From positions 1 to 64,000 of the forward strand of contig NZ_BMPM01000001.1 of NCBI RefSeq assembly GCF_014647595.1: a DNA stretch of 64,000 nt, given 5' to 3'. Origin of the DNA: Paenarthrobacter histidinolovorans (lineage in GTDB: Bacteria; Actinomycetota; Actinomycetes; Actinomycetales; Micrococcaceae). Shown piece by piece: positions 47,582-56,880 of this stretch. The notes under the pieces are model-generated. The model was not told the DNA's origin and ran no database searches. It saw nothing but the letters and a program-made list of their open reading frames with translations. The translations under genes were made by a program, and so were the position numbers. The first letter of the stretch is position 1, and each line of letters opens with the position of its first letter.

Positions 47582-49837
47582 CTAACCGCGTTCAAGGAAC
47601 GCCTCCTTCTCAGGGTTCAAGTACTGGTCGATCGCGGCGGCAAGCGCGGGCTGGTCCGCCAACGCAGGATCCTCCGCCACCAAGGATTGGGCATCGGTCC
47701 TGGCACGGGCAATGAGGTCCTCGTGTTCAAGGACCCGGAGCAGCTTCAACGTCGACCGTCCGCCGGACTGCGACGCACCCAGGATGTCGCCCTCCCGGCG
47801 CAGCTTCAGGTCTTCCTGCGACAATTCAAAACCATCGGTGGTGGACGCGACCGCGTCCAGCCGGCGCCGGCTCGGATGTCCGGGCTCCAGGGTGGTCACC
47901 AACAGACACGTGCCGGGCAGCCCTCCGCGCCCCACACGCCCGCGCAGCTGGTGGAGCTGGGAAATGCCAAAACGGTCAGCGTCAAGGATCACCATCAATG
48001 TGGCGTTGTGGACATCCACACCCACCTCGATGACAGTGGTGGAAACCAGAACCTTGGTCTCGTTGGAGGCAAAGGAGGCCATGGTTTCGGACTTCACTTG
48101 CGGGTCCTGCCGGCCGTGCAGGGGTGCCACCGGCACGCCGGCCAGGGACGGCTCCTGCAGGAGGCCCTCGACGACGGCCGTCACCGAGGCGAGCTCCCTC
48201 GCCGCGCCCTCCTCCTGGAGTTCGGCGTCACTTGGTTCCGATTCGCCGGGGCTGAAATCGCCGTCGTCGTCTGATCCGATCTTGGGGCACACAACGTAGA
48301 CCTGGTGCCCTGCGTCGACCTCCTCGCGCGACCGTTTCCAGATGCGGTCGGCCCAGCCTGGGTTTTCGGAGAGCCCCACCACATGAGTGGAAATAGGGGC
48401 GCGGCCGGCGGGAAGTTCATCAAGGATGGACGTCTCAAGGTCGCCGAACACCGTCATTGCCACAGTGCGCGGAATGGGGGTCGCCGTCATCACGAGCAAG
48501 TGGGGCGGACGTTGCGCCTTTGCCCGGAGGGCGTCGCGCTGCTCCACCCCGAAACGGTGCTGCTCATCGACCACGATCAGGCCGAGATCCTGGAAGCTGG
48601 TCTTGTCGCTCAGCAGGGCATGCGTGCCGATGACGATCCCGGCATTTCCAGACGCCGCATCAAGCATCGCCTGCTTTCGTGCGGCTGTGGGCCTGGAACC
48701 CGTCAGCAAAGTTACCTGTACGGCTTGCTGCCCGGAGTCGCCGCCGAGCATGCCTGCCCCACCAAACATATGGTCGCGGGCAAGGGGACCAAGGGTCCGG
48801 CGGATTGAATCGAAGTGTTGCGCGGCAAGGACCTCGGTGGGTGCGAGGAGGGCAGCCTGGCCTCCGGCATCCACCACTTGGAGCATGGCGCGCAGGGCAA
48901 CAATCGTTTTGCCGGAACCCACTTCTCCTTGCAGGAGCCTGTTCATGGGCGTATCCCGGCCCAGCTCTGCGGCCAGGGTTTTTCCGACGGCGGACTGGCC
49001 GGCGGTCAGCGTGAACGGCAGGTTCCGATCGAATTTACTGAGCAGGCCATCAGGCAGCGGGCGCCGGGCTGTTGCTTCCTCGGCCGCCAGCTGGGCACGC
49101 CTACGCGCCAAGGCAGTCTGCAGGACCAAAGCTTCCTGGTAACGGAAGCGTTCCTGTGCCCTTTGCCAGTCCGCCGGGGTTTCCGGCGAATGGATCAGCC
49201 GATACGCCTCCGCGACGCTCAACAAGCCGTCCCTCCCGGCAAGAGGCGCCGGGATGGGGTCCTCCAGACCGTCAAGATCCATGGTCTGAAGCAGCGCAGT
49301 GATCACTTTATGGATGGACCAGCTGGTCAGTTTGGCCGTGGCCGGGTACACCGGAATGGGCATTGCGGCCAGCTTCGCAGGGTCCATGGAACCTTCGGCC
49401 TCAGGATCCTCATCCAGCAGCAGGAAGTCCGGGTTTGTCAGGCCAAGCGCCCCACCGTAACGTGTCACCTTCCCCGAAAACATGGCCCTGCGACCCGCCA
49501 GAAGCTCCGCCTTGGCGCGGAACCCGTTGAAGAAGCTCACCTTGAGGGTCCCCGGAACACCGCTTCCGCCGGCCTCGTCGGTCACCACGACATCTGTGAT
49601 CGAACCACGGCGGGCGCGCATCTGGCGGGTGCTGTTGGACAAGACGCGGGCGATGAGCGTCACTTCCTCGTCCAACGGCAGGTTGCTGATGGGCGTCAGC
49701 TCACCACGGCTCAGGTAACGCCGCGGGAAATAATTCAGCAGGGCGCCTGCTGTCTTGAGGCCCAGGTGTTTGTCGATGACTGCCGCGGACCGCTTACCGA
49801 TCCTGCGTTCGAGAGGCAGCTCCAGTTCAGTAATCAT
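47582..49837 (-). CDS. recG: ATP-dependent DNA helicase RecG
   Basis: RecG reverses stalled forks and migrates branched DNA. The 751-residue protein has an N-terminal wedge/OB domain, Walker A GEVGSGKT, the box DEQHRFGVEQR, TATPIPRT and QLRGRVGRGGLPGTCLL. ATG at 49837 (MITELELPLERRIGK) is the conserved start but has no ribosome binding site. It lies inside the shifted frame of the upstream DAK2 gene, whose stop is 8 bases downstream. Translational coupling to that frame would explain this. Confidence 0.94.
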   Translation of the reverse strand: MITELELPLERRIGKRSAAVIDKHLGLKTAGALLNYFPRRYLSRGELTPISNLPLDEEVTLIARVLSNSTRQMRARRGSITDVVVTDEAGGSGVPGTLKVSFFNGFRAKAELLAGRRAMFSGKVTRYGGALGLTNPDFLLLDEDPEAEGSMDPAKLAAMPIPVYPATAKLTSWSIHKVITALLQTMDLDGLEDPIPAPLAGRDGLLSVAEAYRLIHSPETPADWQRAQERFRYQEALVLQTALARRRAQLAAEEATARRPLPDGLLSKFDRNLPFTLTAGQSAVGKTLAAELGRDTPMNRLLQGEVGSGKTIVALRAMLQVVDAGGQAALLAPTEVLAAQHFDSIRRTLGPLARDHMFGGAGMLGGDSGQQAVQVTLLTGSRPTAARKQAMLDAASGNAGIVIGTHALLSDKTSFQDLGLIVVDEQHRFGVEQRDALRAKAQRPPHLLVMTATPIPRTVAMTVFGDLETSILDELPAGRAPISTHVVGLSENPGWADRIWKRSREEVDAGHQVYVVCPKIGSDDDGDFSPGESEPSDAELQEEGAARELASVTAVVEGLLQEPSLAGVPVAPLHGRQDPQVKSETMASFASNETKVLVSTTVIEVGVDVHNATLMVILDADRFGISQLHQLRGRVGRGGLPGTCLLVTTLEPGHPSRRRLDAVASTTDGFELSQEDLKLRREGDILGASQSGGRSTLKLLRVLEHEDLIARARTDAQSLVAEDPALADQPALAAAIDQYLNPEKEAFLERG

Positions 49838-50040
49838 GCTGGGGCAGGTCTGAGTCATGCCGGGGCAGGTCTGAGTCCTGCCGGGGCAGGGCAAGCTGGC
49901 TGACGGCGATATCGCTCGGTTCCCCGAGCGAACGGATCAGTTCCACGGCGGGAGCGGGGTCCGGAACGTGGACATGGACACGCCAGCGGTAACTGGCCTC
50001 CATCGGCGATTCATCGTCATCGTCATCGTCATTCCGAGCA
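49827..50040 (-). other. Shifted-frame continuation of the DAK2-domain gene
   Basis: The -1 frame is open from about 50040 to a TGA at 49827-49829. It reads ARNDDDDDDESPMEASYRW, then RVHVHVPDPAPAVELIRSL, then EPSDIAVSQLAL. The HVHV segment matches the WNVHVHVDD region that follows the DAK2 domain in YloV/FakA-type proteins. Three degenerate heptapeptides end it (LPRQDSD, LPRHDSD, LPQHDY). The frame overlaps the recG start by 11 bases. Confidence 0.7.
49836..49890. repeat. 21-bp tandem repeat, about 2.6 copies, at the recG start
   Basis: Units begin at 49836 and 49857, differing at one base, with a partial third copy from 49878. The common core is GGGGCAGGTCTGAGTC. The unit length is seven codons, and in the -1 frame of the DAK2 gene the units encode similar heptapeptides. 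Confidence 0.9.
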
Positions 50041-50716
50041 CCGCTGAACGAAGGCAGTCCAGTACCAGGAGCATGCCCACGCCGCCGGCATCGACCACGT
50101 GAGCCTCCTGCAACTGGGCGAGTTCATCCTCGGTGCGAAGAACGGCCTGGTAGGCGGCTTCCACCACGGCATCGAGCGACAACCCCAGTGCGTGGTTGCT
50201 GTCGTCGCCGTCCTGCTCGGCGTCAACGCGCTGTGCGGCATGGGCAGCGGCTTCCAGGACTGACAACATGGTTCCGGCCACGGGCTCACTGAGCGCAGAC
50301 CAGGCGCGTATCTGGGCCCTGTTCAAAGCGGTAGCCAAAAGCGGGGCGCCAAGGCGCGTTTTGCCGGCCAATGGTTCGGCAGCTGCGCACAGGAAGACAG
50401 CGAACAATGTTCCCGAGTTGCCCCGCGCTTGTTCCATTGCCGCCTGGCCGGCCTTTGACAGCACCGCGCCAACATCGTTGCCCGATTCGGTCACCGCGAC
50501 GGGGGATTCATCCAACGCCGAAACGGCAGCACGGACCGTGAGATAGAGGTTTGTGCCGGTGTCGCCGTCGGCGACGGGAAAGATGTTGATCGCATTGAGG
50601 CGATCGCTGTGGTTTCCAAGGACCACTTCCGCCTTGCCGAGCCAACGTTTCATGGCGTGCGCATTCGCGGCGATCTTAGTCTGCAAAGTGATCCCATCCA
50701 ACGGTGTCAGCAGCAT
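49937..50716 (-). CDS. DAK2-domain (YloV/FakA-like) protein, frameshifted near its C-terminus
   Basis: The first 230 residues form the DAK2 (DhaL-like) nucleotide-binding domain: INIFPVADGDTGTNLYLTVR, QAARGNSGT-like MEQARGNSGTLFAVF and VVDAGGVGMLLVLDCLRSA. YloV/FakA proteins phosphorylate fatty acids or related substrates. After LRSAVLG the reading frame turns into MTMTMTMNRRW and stops at 49937, while the family sequence continues in the -1 frame to 49827. The gene is thus broken by one base, uses a frameshift, or carries a sequence error. ATG 50716 is a plausible start overlapping thiL; ATG 50653 and TTG 50755 are alternatives. Confidence 0.8.
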   Translation of the reverse strand: MLLTPLDGITLQTKIAANAHAMKRWLGKAEVVLGNHSDRLNAINIFPVADGDTGTNLYLTVRAAVSALDESPVAVTESGNDVGAVLSKAGQAAMEQARGNSGTLFAVFLCAAAEPLAGKTRLGAPLLATALNRAQIRAWSALSEPVAGTMLSVLEAAAHAAQRVDAEQDGDDSNHALGLSLDAVVEAAYQAVLRTEDELAQLQEAHVVDAGGVGMLLVLDCLRSAVLGMTMTMTMNRRWRPVTAGVSMSTFRTPLPPWN

Positions 50717-51689
50717 GCCCGGCAATCCGGACGCCACTGCCTGGCGGCTCGACAACGGCTTGCACTGAGCCTATCGCAGTGAAGCCCTGCGGCAGCTGAA
50801 TTCCTGCTGGGAACGTGGCCAGCAACCCGTGGTCTTCTCCCCCGCCCAGAACCCATTCCATGGCCTCGGCGCCCAGCAAAGCGGCCGCCGGTTCCAGCAC
50901 GGCGGCATACTTTTTCAACGCGATGGGGTCGAAGTCCAGCACTGCACCACTGGCGGTGGCCAGCCGGCCACCGTCGCGCAACAAGCCGTCGGAGATGTCC
51001 ATCATTGCCGTTGCACCGGCCTTGGCAGCAAGTGGTCCCGCTGCCAGCGGCGGCAAAGGCCTGCACTGGTTTCCGACGAAACCCGTCAACTCCTTGTCAA
51101 GCTTTTCAAACGGGACATCGCTTTCAAGCAACGCCCAGCCGGCGGCCGCCCGGCCCAGGGTTCCGGCCACCGCCACGACGTCCCCGGCACGGGCGCCTGA
51201 GCGTAGCACCGGCGCCAGCCCGGCAAGGGTCCCGACGACGGCGACTGTCACCGCGAGTTCGCGGCCGCGGCCGAGGTCTCCGCCGGCAACAGAGCAGTCC
51301 GGTGCCCCCAGCCCGGTGATGGCTGCCGTGAGACCGTCCGCAAATGCTTCCACCCAATCGACCGGAGTGGACGGCGGCAGGGTCAGGCTCACCACCAACG
51401 AGGTGGCCCTGCCGCCCATGGCGTTGATGTCGCTGAGGTTCTGCGCCGCAGCCTTCCAGCCGACGTCGTATCCGCTGGTCCTGTAGCCGTTGTTCCACTG
51501 CAGCCTGAAGTCCTGGTCCTGCGTTTGGGTGTCTATGGAAATCAGGGCGCGGCCATCCGGGGCCGCCACGAGGGCTGCATCGTCACCGGGTCCCAGCAGG
51601 ACGCCGGGGCTGCTGTTCAGCCGGGGGAAGATCCGGGCAAGGAGCTCGGACTCCGAAAGGTCTTGGACGGTCATCTGTTCTGCGGGCAC
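50676..51689 (-). CDS. thiL: Thiamine-monophosphate kinase
   Basis: ThiL makes thiamine diphosphate, the ligand of the riboswitch seen upstream of thiC. The 337-residue protein has GVLLGPGDDAALVA (metal-binding Asp), DVGWKAAAQNLSDINAMGG, VAGGDLGRGRELAVTVA and MMDISDGLLRDGGRLA. GTG at 51689 is used; ATG at 51674 is possible. Its end overlaps the likely start of the DAK2 gene. The neighbours DUF3515 and ddl are usual in actinobacteria. Confidence 0.94.
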   Translation of the reverse strand: MPAEQMTVQDLSESELLARIFPRLNSSPGVLLGPGDDAALVAAPDGRALISIDTQTQDQDFRLQWNNGYRTSGYDVGWKAAAQNLSDINAMGGRATSLVVSLTLPPSTPVDWVEAFADGLTAAITGLGAPDCSVAGGDLGRGRELAVTVAVVGTLAGLAPVLRSGARAGDVVAVAGTLGRAAAGWALLESDVPFEKLDKELTGFVGNQCRPLPPLAAGPLAAKAGATAMMDISDGLLRDGGRLATASGAVLDFDPIALKKYAAVLEPAAALLGAEAMEWVLGGGEDHGLLATFPAGIQLPQGFTAIGSVQAVVEPPGSGVRIAGHAADTVGWDHFAD

Positions 51690-51811
51690 GGTTCTACGCT
51701 ATCGCGATCCACCGACACAATAACGACCGGCTGCCCCTGTGGTGGCTTCGCGGGAATGTGACCCGCGCTACCCGGGCGGGGCAGGCAGTGCATGCGGGAT
51801 AGGCTGGAGGG

Positions 51812-52321
51812 ATGCATCGAAAGACCCTCCGCCGGACTGCCATGGCCATTTCCCTGGCCTCTGCATCCGTCCTCGCTTTGTCGGCCTGTTCACCTGCCGT
51901 TGACGTTACTGCTGCCACTGACGCCGCCAACCCTGCCTGCGCCCCCATGATGGTGGCCCTGCCCGACAAGATCGGCGATGCTGCCCTCCGCAAGACGAAC
52001 AGCCAGGCGACGGCTGCCTGGGGAGATCCGTCCCAGGTAATCCTCCGCTGCGGCGTGAACGTCCCCGGACCAACCACGGACCGCTGCGTCAGCGTCAACG
52101 GCATCGACTGGGTCATCAAGGAAGGCGACCCCGTGTATACGTTGACCACTTTCGGCCGCGAGCCCGCCACGGAAATCCTGGTCGACCCGGTCAAGCTGGA
52201 GTCTGCCAACATCAGCTCCGCGACGGTCCTGACGGAGCTCGCTGCCGCCGTCGGAAAAATCAAGGCAAGCGGCAAGTGCGTGGGCCAGGAAGACCTGCAG
52301 AACCTGCCCTCCAGCAAGTAG
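51812..52321 (+). CDS. DUF3515 family lipoprotein
   Basis: The 169-residue protein has a lipoprotein signal peptide with lipobox LSAC (Cys about residue 26). The mature part has a Cys-containing core (NPACAPMMVALPDKIG; VILRCGVNVPGPT; DRCVSVNGIDWVI) matching DUF3515. Function is unknown to me; its constant place between thiL and ddl suggests an envelope role. It is transcribed divergently from thiL and converges on ddl. Confidence 0.85.
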   Translation: MHRKTLRRTAMAISLASASVLALSACSPAVDVTAATDAANPACAPMMVALPDKIGDAALRKTNSQATAAWGDPSQVILRCGVNVPGPTTDRCVSVNGIDWVIKEGDPVYTLTTFGREPATEILVDPVKLESANISSATVLTELAAAVGKIKASGKCVGQEDLQNLPSSK

Positions 52322-52377
52322 CGGCGGCGCCGGGACACTGCCTGCCAAGGCAGGCTTTGTGCCCCAGCCCCGCGAGC

Positions 52378-53514
52378 TTAGCGCAGGCCTGTCTTCCGGG
52401 TCAGCGCCAAATGGATCAGTTCATCGATCAGGTCGGCGTAGGCCAATCCGGAAGCTGCCCACATCTGCGGGTACATGCTCTTGGGAGTGAAGCCAGGCAT
52501 GGTGTTGATCTCATTGATGACCAGCTCGCCTGACGGGGTGTAGAAGAAGTCCACACGGCTGAGGCCTTCCGCGCCGACGGCGTCGAAGGCGACGGCCGCC
52601 AGTTCCCTGACCCGGGCAATGGCTTCGTCCGGCATGTCGGCCGGGCAGCTCAATGCGGCAGCCCCATCCTCCACGTACTTGGCAGCGAAGTCGTAGAACT
52701 GGTGTTCCCCGGCGGCCACCGCAATTTCACCGGGCATCGACGTGCGGGGAGCATCGGTACCACGTCCCTGCAGGACGGCGCACTCAATTTCACGACCCAC
52801 AATCCCGGCTTCGATAACGAGCTTCAGGTCATGGCGTCGGGCTTCCTCGACGGCGGCATCCAGGCCGTCCAGGGAGTCAACCTTCGAAATTCCCATGGAA
52901 GAACCGGCACGGGCAGGCTTGACGAACACCGGGAATCCGAGCTTGTCCACGCGTTTGCGCACGGCCTCGGCATCGGTCACCCATTCACGGTCCGTCACTG
53001 CCACATAGGGGCCCACTTTCAGTCCGGCGGCCTCGAAGACGACCTTCATGAAGTGCTTGTCCATGCCCACTGCCGAAGCCAGGACTCCGGCGCCCACGTA
53101 GCGCGTGTCGGACAACTCCAAGAGTCCCTGGATGGTCCCGTCCTCGCCCCACGGACCATGCAGCAACGGAAACACCACGTCCACGGATCCGAGCTCACGG
53201 GGAACGGCGTTGGGCTCTGCGACGATCAGCTGATGCTCACCACCGATTTCGGCCAAGGTCACAGTCTGGTCCGACGCCGCTACCTCGGGAAGCGCCGTGG
53301 AGCTCAAGGACCATTGGCTGGTGTCGCCTGAAGCCAGGACCCACTGGCCCGACTTCGCGATGCCGATGGGGATGACCTCGTACTTGTTGGTGTCGATGGC
53401 ACCCATGACACCGGCTGCCGTCACGCAACTGACAGCGTGTTCGCTTGAGCGGCCCCCGAAGAGGATCGCCACGCGGGGTTTCGCCTTCACGGATGTGGGT
53501 TCTTCAGTCACCAT
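52378..53514 (-). CDS. ddl: D-alanine-D-alanine ligase
   Basis: Ddl joins two D-alanines for the peptidoglycan stem. It is an ATP-grasp enzyme of 378 residues with VAILFGGRSSEHAVSCVTA, LLHGPWGEDGTIQGLLEL and NEINTMPGFTPKSMYP. The first Ser/Glu pair binds the amino end of D-Ala. Its ATG overlaps the gpsA stop (TGATG). It sits in a series with gpsA, plsC and murA, mixing lipid and wall synthesis. Confidence 0.95.
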   Translation of the reverse strand: MVTEEPTSVKAKPRVAILFGGRSSEHAVSCVTAAGVMGAIDTNKYEVIPIGIAKSGQWVLASGDTSQWSLSSTALPEVAASDQTVTLAEIGGEHQLIVAEPNAVPRELGSVDVVFPLLHGPWGEDGTIQGLLELSDTRYVGAGVLASAVGMDKHFMKVVFEAAGLKVGPYVAVTDREWVTDAEAVRKRVDKLGFPVFVKPARAGSSMGISKVDSLDGLDAAVEEARRHDLKLVIEAGIVGREIECAVLQGRGTDAPRTSMPGEIAVAAGEHQFYDFAAKYVEDGAAALSCPADMPDEAIARVRELAAVAFDAVGAEGLSRVDFFYTPSGELVINEINTMPGFTPKSMYPQMWAASGLAYADLIDELIHLALTRKTGLR

Positions 53515-54566
53515 CAGTAGTCGCCTTCAGACTTCAGTGCCCGGGCCAGCAAACGCGGCCCCAGGTCATCAACGGACATTCTGCCTTCAAGCACGGCCAC
53601 GACGGCTGCGGTGATGGGCATTTCGACATTCAGTTTTCCCGCCAGTTCGTGCACGGCGGGGCCGGACTTGATGCCCTCGGCGGTCTGGGTCATCTGTTCC
53701 GCCACCTGCACCAGGCTGAGCCCTTCGCCCAGCAGACGGCCGGCAGTGTGATTCCGGGAGAGCGCAGATGAACAGGTGGCCACCAGGTCACCGAGTCCGG
53801 CGAGACCGGCCATGGTGTGGGCTTCGCCACCCAGGGCCAGGGCCAGCCGTGACGTTTCGGCAAGTCCGCGGGTTATCACCGACGCCTTGGTGTTGTCGCC
53901 CATTTGCCGGCCCTCACAAATCCCGACCGCCAGGGCAATCACATTCTTGACGATGCCGCCGATCTCCACGCCCACCACGTCCGTGCTGGTGTAGGGACGG
54001 AAGTAGGGCGCCGTGCAGCACAAGGCAATCGCAGCTGCCGTATCGGCGTCGCTGCAGGCCACGACGGAGGCCGTTGGTTGTTCCCTGGCAATCTCCATGG
54101 CCAGATTGGGACCGGAAACCACTGCGACCCGGGTCTCCGAAAGACCAAGCTCCTGGGCAATGACTTCGCTCATGCGGGCGTCCGTGCCCAGCTCCAGGCC
54201 CTTCATGAGGGACACAACCACGGCGTCGGACGACAACAGCGGTTTCCAGTCACCCAACTGCGGCCTCAACGACTGCGCAGGTACAGCGAGAACCACAAGG
54301 GTGGCATCCTTCAGCACCTCAGCCACATCCGTGGACGCAGTGATGGAGGCAGGAAGATCAATGTCCTTCAGGTATTGCTCGTTGCGGTGACGTGTGTTGA
54401 TCTGCTCCACTACTTCGGCGCGGCGCCCCCAGATGCGGATACTGCGCTCGACGCCGGCAGCAATGGCCGCATCAGCCAGGATCTTCGCGAACGTGGTGCC
54501 CCAGGACCCTGCGCCCAGAACGGCCACAGTGCGTGGAACGAAGTCCGCGCTTTCGATCACCGTCAC
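53514..54566 (-). CDS. gpsA: Glycerol-3-phosphate dehydrogenase [NAD(P)+]
   Basis: GpsA makes sn-glycerol 3-phosphate for phospholipids. The 350-residue protein has VAVLGAGSWGTTFAKIL (cofactor loop) and the catalytic Lys in GIVKNVIALAVGICEG, followed by AGLGDLVATCSS and RNHTAGRLLGEG. GTG start overlaps the plsC stop (GTGA), so both are coupled. Confidence 0.95.
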   Translation of the reverse strand: MTVIESADFVPRTVAVLGAGSWGTTFAKILADAAIAAGVERSIRIWGRRAEVVEQINTRHRNEQYLKDIDLPASITASTDVAEVLKDATLVVLAVPAQSLRPQLGDWKPLLSSDAVVVSLMKGLELGTDARMSEVIAQELGLSETRVAVVSGPNLAMEIAREQPTASVVACSDADTAAAIALCCTAPYFRPYTSTDVVGVEIGGIVKNVIALAVGICEGRQMGDNTKASVITRGLAETSRLALALGGEAHTMAGLAGLGDLVATCSSALSRNHTAGRLLGEGLSLVQVAEQMTQTAEGIKSGPAVHELAGKLNVEMPITAAVVAVLEGRMSVDDLGPRLLARALKSEGDY

Positions 54567-55336
54567 TTGCCCGCCTCCGGATCCTGGGCCTCGGAGGGTG
54601 CCCCCTCAACGAAACGGCCATGCTTGCTTTGCTTGTGGAGCGCAGGGTCCCAGCGTTCGGCCGGGGCTTTTTCGCCACGAAGCGTCTCCAGGAGGGCTGT
54701 GATGGCGTCCATGATCACGTCTGTTGCCTCGGTGAGCGTGGCCCGGTCAAGGGGCCGGTCAGCGAAGGAACTCAGGTCCACGGGTTCACCCACCAGTACC
54801 CGGACAGTCTTCCGGGGGAAGATGTGGAAACGCTTGGCGTACCGCGGGAAGACCTCCTGGGCGCCCCAATGGGCCATCGGTACTACCGGCGCCCCAGTTT
54901 GCAGGGCAAGTCGGGCAGCCCCGGTATGGCCCTTCATCGGCCACAGGTCCGGATCCCTGGTCAGGGTTCCCTCGGGATAGATGATGATGGCGCCACCGGC
55001 GTCCACCACCTCCTTGGCCAGTTGCAGCGAGCGGTTCGCTCCCGCCGTCGAGCGTTCAACGGGAATCTGCTTCGTGGCGCGCAGCAGGCTGCCGAGGACC
55101 GGCACCTTGAAAAGACCCGATTTGGCCAGGAAGTGGGGCGGGCGCTTCTGGTTGTACACCAGGTGGCCCACAACGATGGGATCAATTTCGGTGCAGTGAT
55201 TGGGCACGGCGATGAACCCGCCTGCGGGAAGTTTCCCGATGCCTTCCCACTTCTTTGCCATCAACAAATTCATCGCCGGACGGGCAAGGCCCGCCAGCAA
55301 TATGAACATGGCACGGCTCGTGGCCGATTCCTTCAA
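54563..55336 (-). CDS. plsC: 1-acylglycerol-3-phosphate O-acyltransferase (PlsC family)
   Basis: The enzyme adds the second acyl chain to glycerol phosphate. It has the NHCTEID form of the HX4D motif (His about residue 45), FLAKSGLFKVPVLG and IYPEGTLTRDPD. The N-terminus is a hydrophobic membrane-associating helix. The open frame runs back into murA, but there it is out of frame with that gene and not conserved. TTG at 55336 after GGGGGAA is the likely start (257 residues); ATG 55309 is possible. Ser/Glu-rich tail residues follow the catalytic domain. Confidence 0.88.
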   Translation of the reverse strand: MKESATSRAMFILLAGLARPAMNLLMAKKWEGIGKLPAGGFIAVPNHCTEIDPIVVGHLVYNQKRPPHFLAKSGLFKVPVLGSLLRATKQIPVERSTAGANRSLQLAKEVVDAGGAIIIYPEGTLTRDPDLWPMKGHTGAARLALQTGAPVVPMAHWGAQEVFPRYAKRFHIFPRKTVRVLVGEPVDLSSFADRPLDRATLTEATDVIMDAITALLETLRGEKAPAERWDPALHKQSKHGRFVEGAPSEAQDPEAGK

Positions 55337-55347
55337 GGGTTCCCCCG

Positions 55348-56673
55348 CTACTTGATGGTGGTGATGTCGAAATCGGCGCCCAGGGCGGCCAGCTTCTCGG
55401 TGAAGCGCTCGTAACCGCGGTTGATGATATCGATCCCGGTGACCTTGGAGGTTCCAGTTGCGGCCAGCGCTGCAATGAGATGGCTGAAGCCACCACGGAG
55501 GTCCGGAATGTCGATGTCTGTGCCCCTGAGGGGCGTGGGGCCGGAGATCACCGCCGAGTGCAGGAAGTTCCGCTGACCAAAGCGGCAGGGCACGCTGCCC
55601 AGGCATTCGCGGTGCACCTGGATATTCGCCCCCATGCGGGCCAAAGCCTCGGTGAAACCAAAGCGGTTCTCATAAACGGTTTCATGGACAATCGACACGC
55701 CATCGGCCTGGGTCAGCGCGACCACCAGGGGCTGCTGCCAATCGGTCATGAAGCCCGGGTGCACGTCGGTCTCCAGGACGAGCGGGCTGAGCTTTCCACC
55801 CTGGTGGTAGAAACGGATTCCGTCGTCGCCGATGTCCATTCCGCCGCCCACCTTGCGGTAGGTGTTCAGGAACGTCATCATGTCGCGCTGGGAAGCGCCT
55901 TCAACAAAAATATCGCCGCGGGTTACCAAGGCAGCAGAGGCCCAGGATGCGGACTCGTTGCGGTCCGGGAGGGCACGGTGGTTGTACCCGCGAAGGTCCT
56001 TGACGCCCTCGATGCGGATAGTGCGGTCAGTCTGGACGCTGATGATGGCGCCCATCTTCTGGAGGACCGCGATCAGGTCGATGATCTCCGGCTCGGTTGC
56101 CGCACCAATAAGCTCGGTGATGCCTTCGGCCCGGGTTGCGCTGAGCAGAACCTGCTCGGTAGCGCCCACGGACGGGTAGGGCAGGGAGATCTTGGCACCA
56201 TGCAGGCCGTGGGGAGCCGAAATGTGGATGCCGCCGGGGCGTTTTTCCACCACCGCACCAAACTGGCGAAGGACATTTAAGTGGTAGTCAATGGGCCTGT
56301 CGCCGATCTTGCAACCGCCGAGATCCGGGATGAACGCCTCACCGATCGCATGGATCAGGGGTCCACACAACAAGATAGGGATCCTGGAATCGCCGGCATG
56401 CGCGTCGATTGCAGTGCTGGAAGCCGTCTTGGCGTCCTTGGGATCCAAGGTGAGGTCGCCCGACTCTGGATCTTTGACGACGGTTACACCGTGCAGCTTC
56501 AGCAGGCTGGTGACGACCTCGACGTCCTTGATTTCCGGCACGTTCCTCAGCACCGATGGCTCGCTGCCCAGCAACGCGGCCACCATCGCCTTGGGCACCA
56601 GGTTCTTGGCACCGCGAACGGTCACTCGTCCAGTTAACGGGACCCCACCGCGGATTGTCAGAACACTACTCAT
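55348..56673 (-). CDS. murA: UDP-N-acetylglucosamine 1-carboxyvinyltransferase
   Basis: MurA adds enolpyruvate to UDP-GlcNAc, the first committed step of peptidoglycan. The 441-residue protein has GAKNLVPKAMVAALL (Lys22/Asn23 equivalents). The active-site loop is LGGCKIGDRPIDYHL, with the Cys that is the fosfomycin target present. RGDIFVEGA and DIDIPDLRGGFSHLIAA follow. ATG 56673 is the family start. Confidence 0.96.
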   Translation of the reverse strand: MSSVLTIRGGVPLTGRVTVRGAKNLVPKAMVAALLGSEPSVLRNVPEIKDVEVVTSLLKLHGVTVVKDPESGDLTLDPKDAKTASSTAIDAHAGDSRIPILLCGPLIHAIGEAFIPDLGGCKIGDRPIDYHLNVLRQFGAVVEKRPGGIHISAPHGLHGAKISLPYPSVGATEQVLLSATRAEGITELIGAATEPEIIDLIAVLQKMGAIISVQTDRTIRIEGVKDLRGYNHRALPDRNESASWASAALVTRGDIFVEGASQRDMMTFLNTYRKVGGGMDIGDDGIRFYHQGGKLSPLVLETDVHPGFMTDWQQPLVVALTQADGVSIVHETVYENRFGFTEALARMGANIQVHRECLGSVPCRFGQRNFLHSAVISGPTPLRGTDIDIPDLRGGFSHLIAALAATGTSKVTGIDIINRGYERFTEKLAALGADFDITTIK

Positions 56674-56810
56674 CTATACCGGTTTCCTCACGACTACTCG
56701 CCCCCCAAACTTACAAAGGCTCCAGCTAAGCATAGAAGCTCACGTAACCGAACCGAAATGGACCCGCCCCGCGTGGCAAGGATCCGGCACAGGCTGAACG
56801 CCGGCAAAAA

Positions 56811-56848
56811 AGGACCACCGGACCCTCGCAAGGGGGTCCGGTGGTCCT
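56811..56848 (-). terminator. Rho-independent terminator after leuCD
   Basis: A perfect 15-bp stem (AGGACCACCGGACCC with its complement) around 8 bases is followed in the minus direction by TTTTTTGCC. It lies 33 bases after the leuD stop. Confidence 0.92.
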
Positions 56849-56880
56849 CTGTCAGCGGAAAATCCGATGTACTTAAACGG

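Noticed and set aside
49836..49894. Longer recG start including MPCPGRTQTCPGMTQ
   Set aside because: This N-terminus is just the 21-bp repeat read in the recG frame; RecG homology begins at MITELELPLE.
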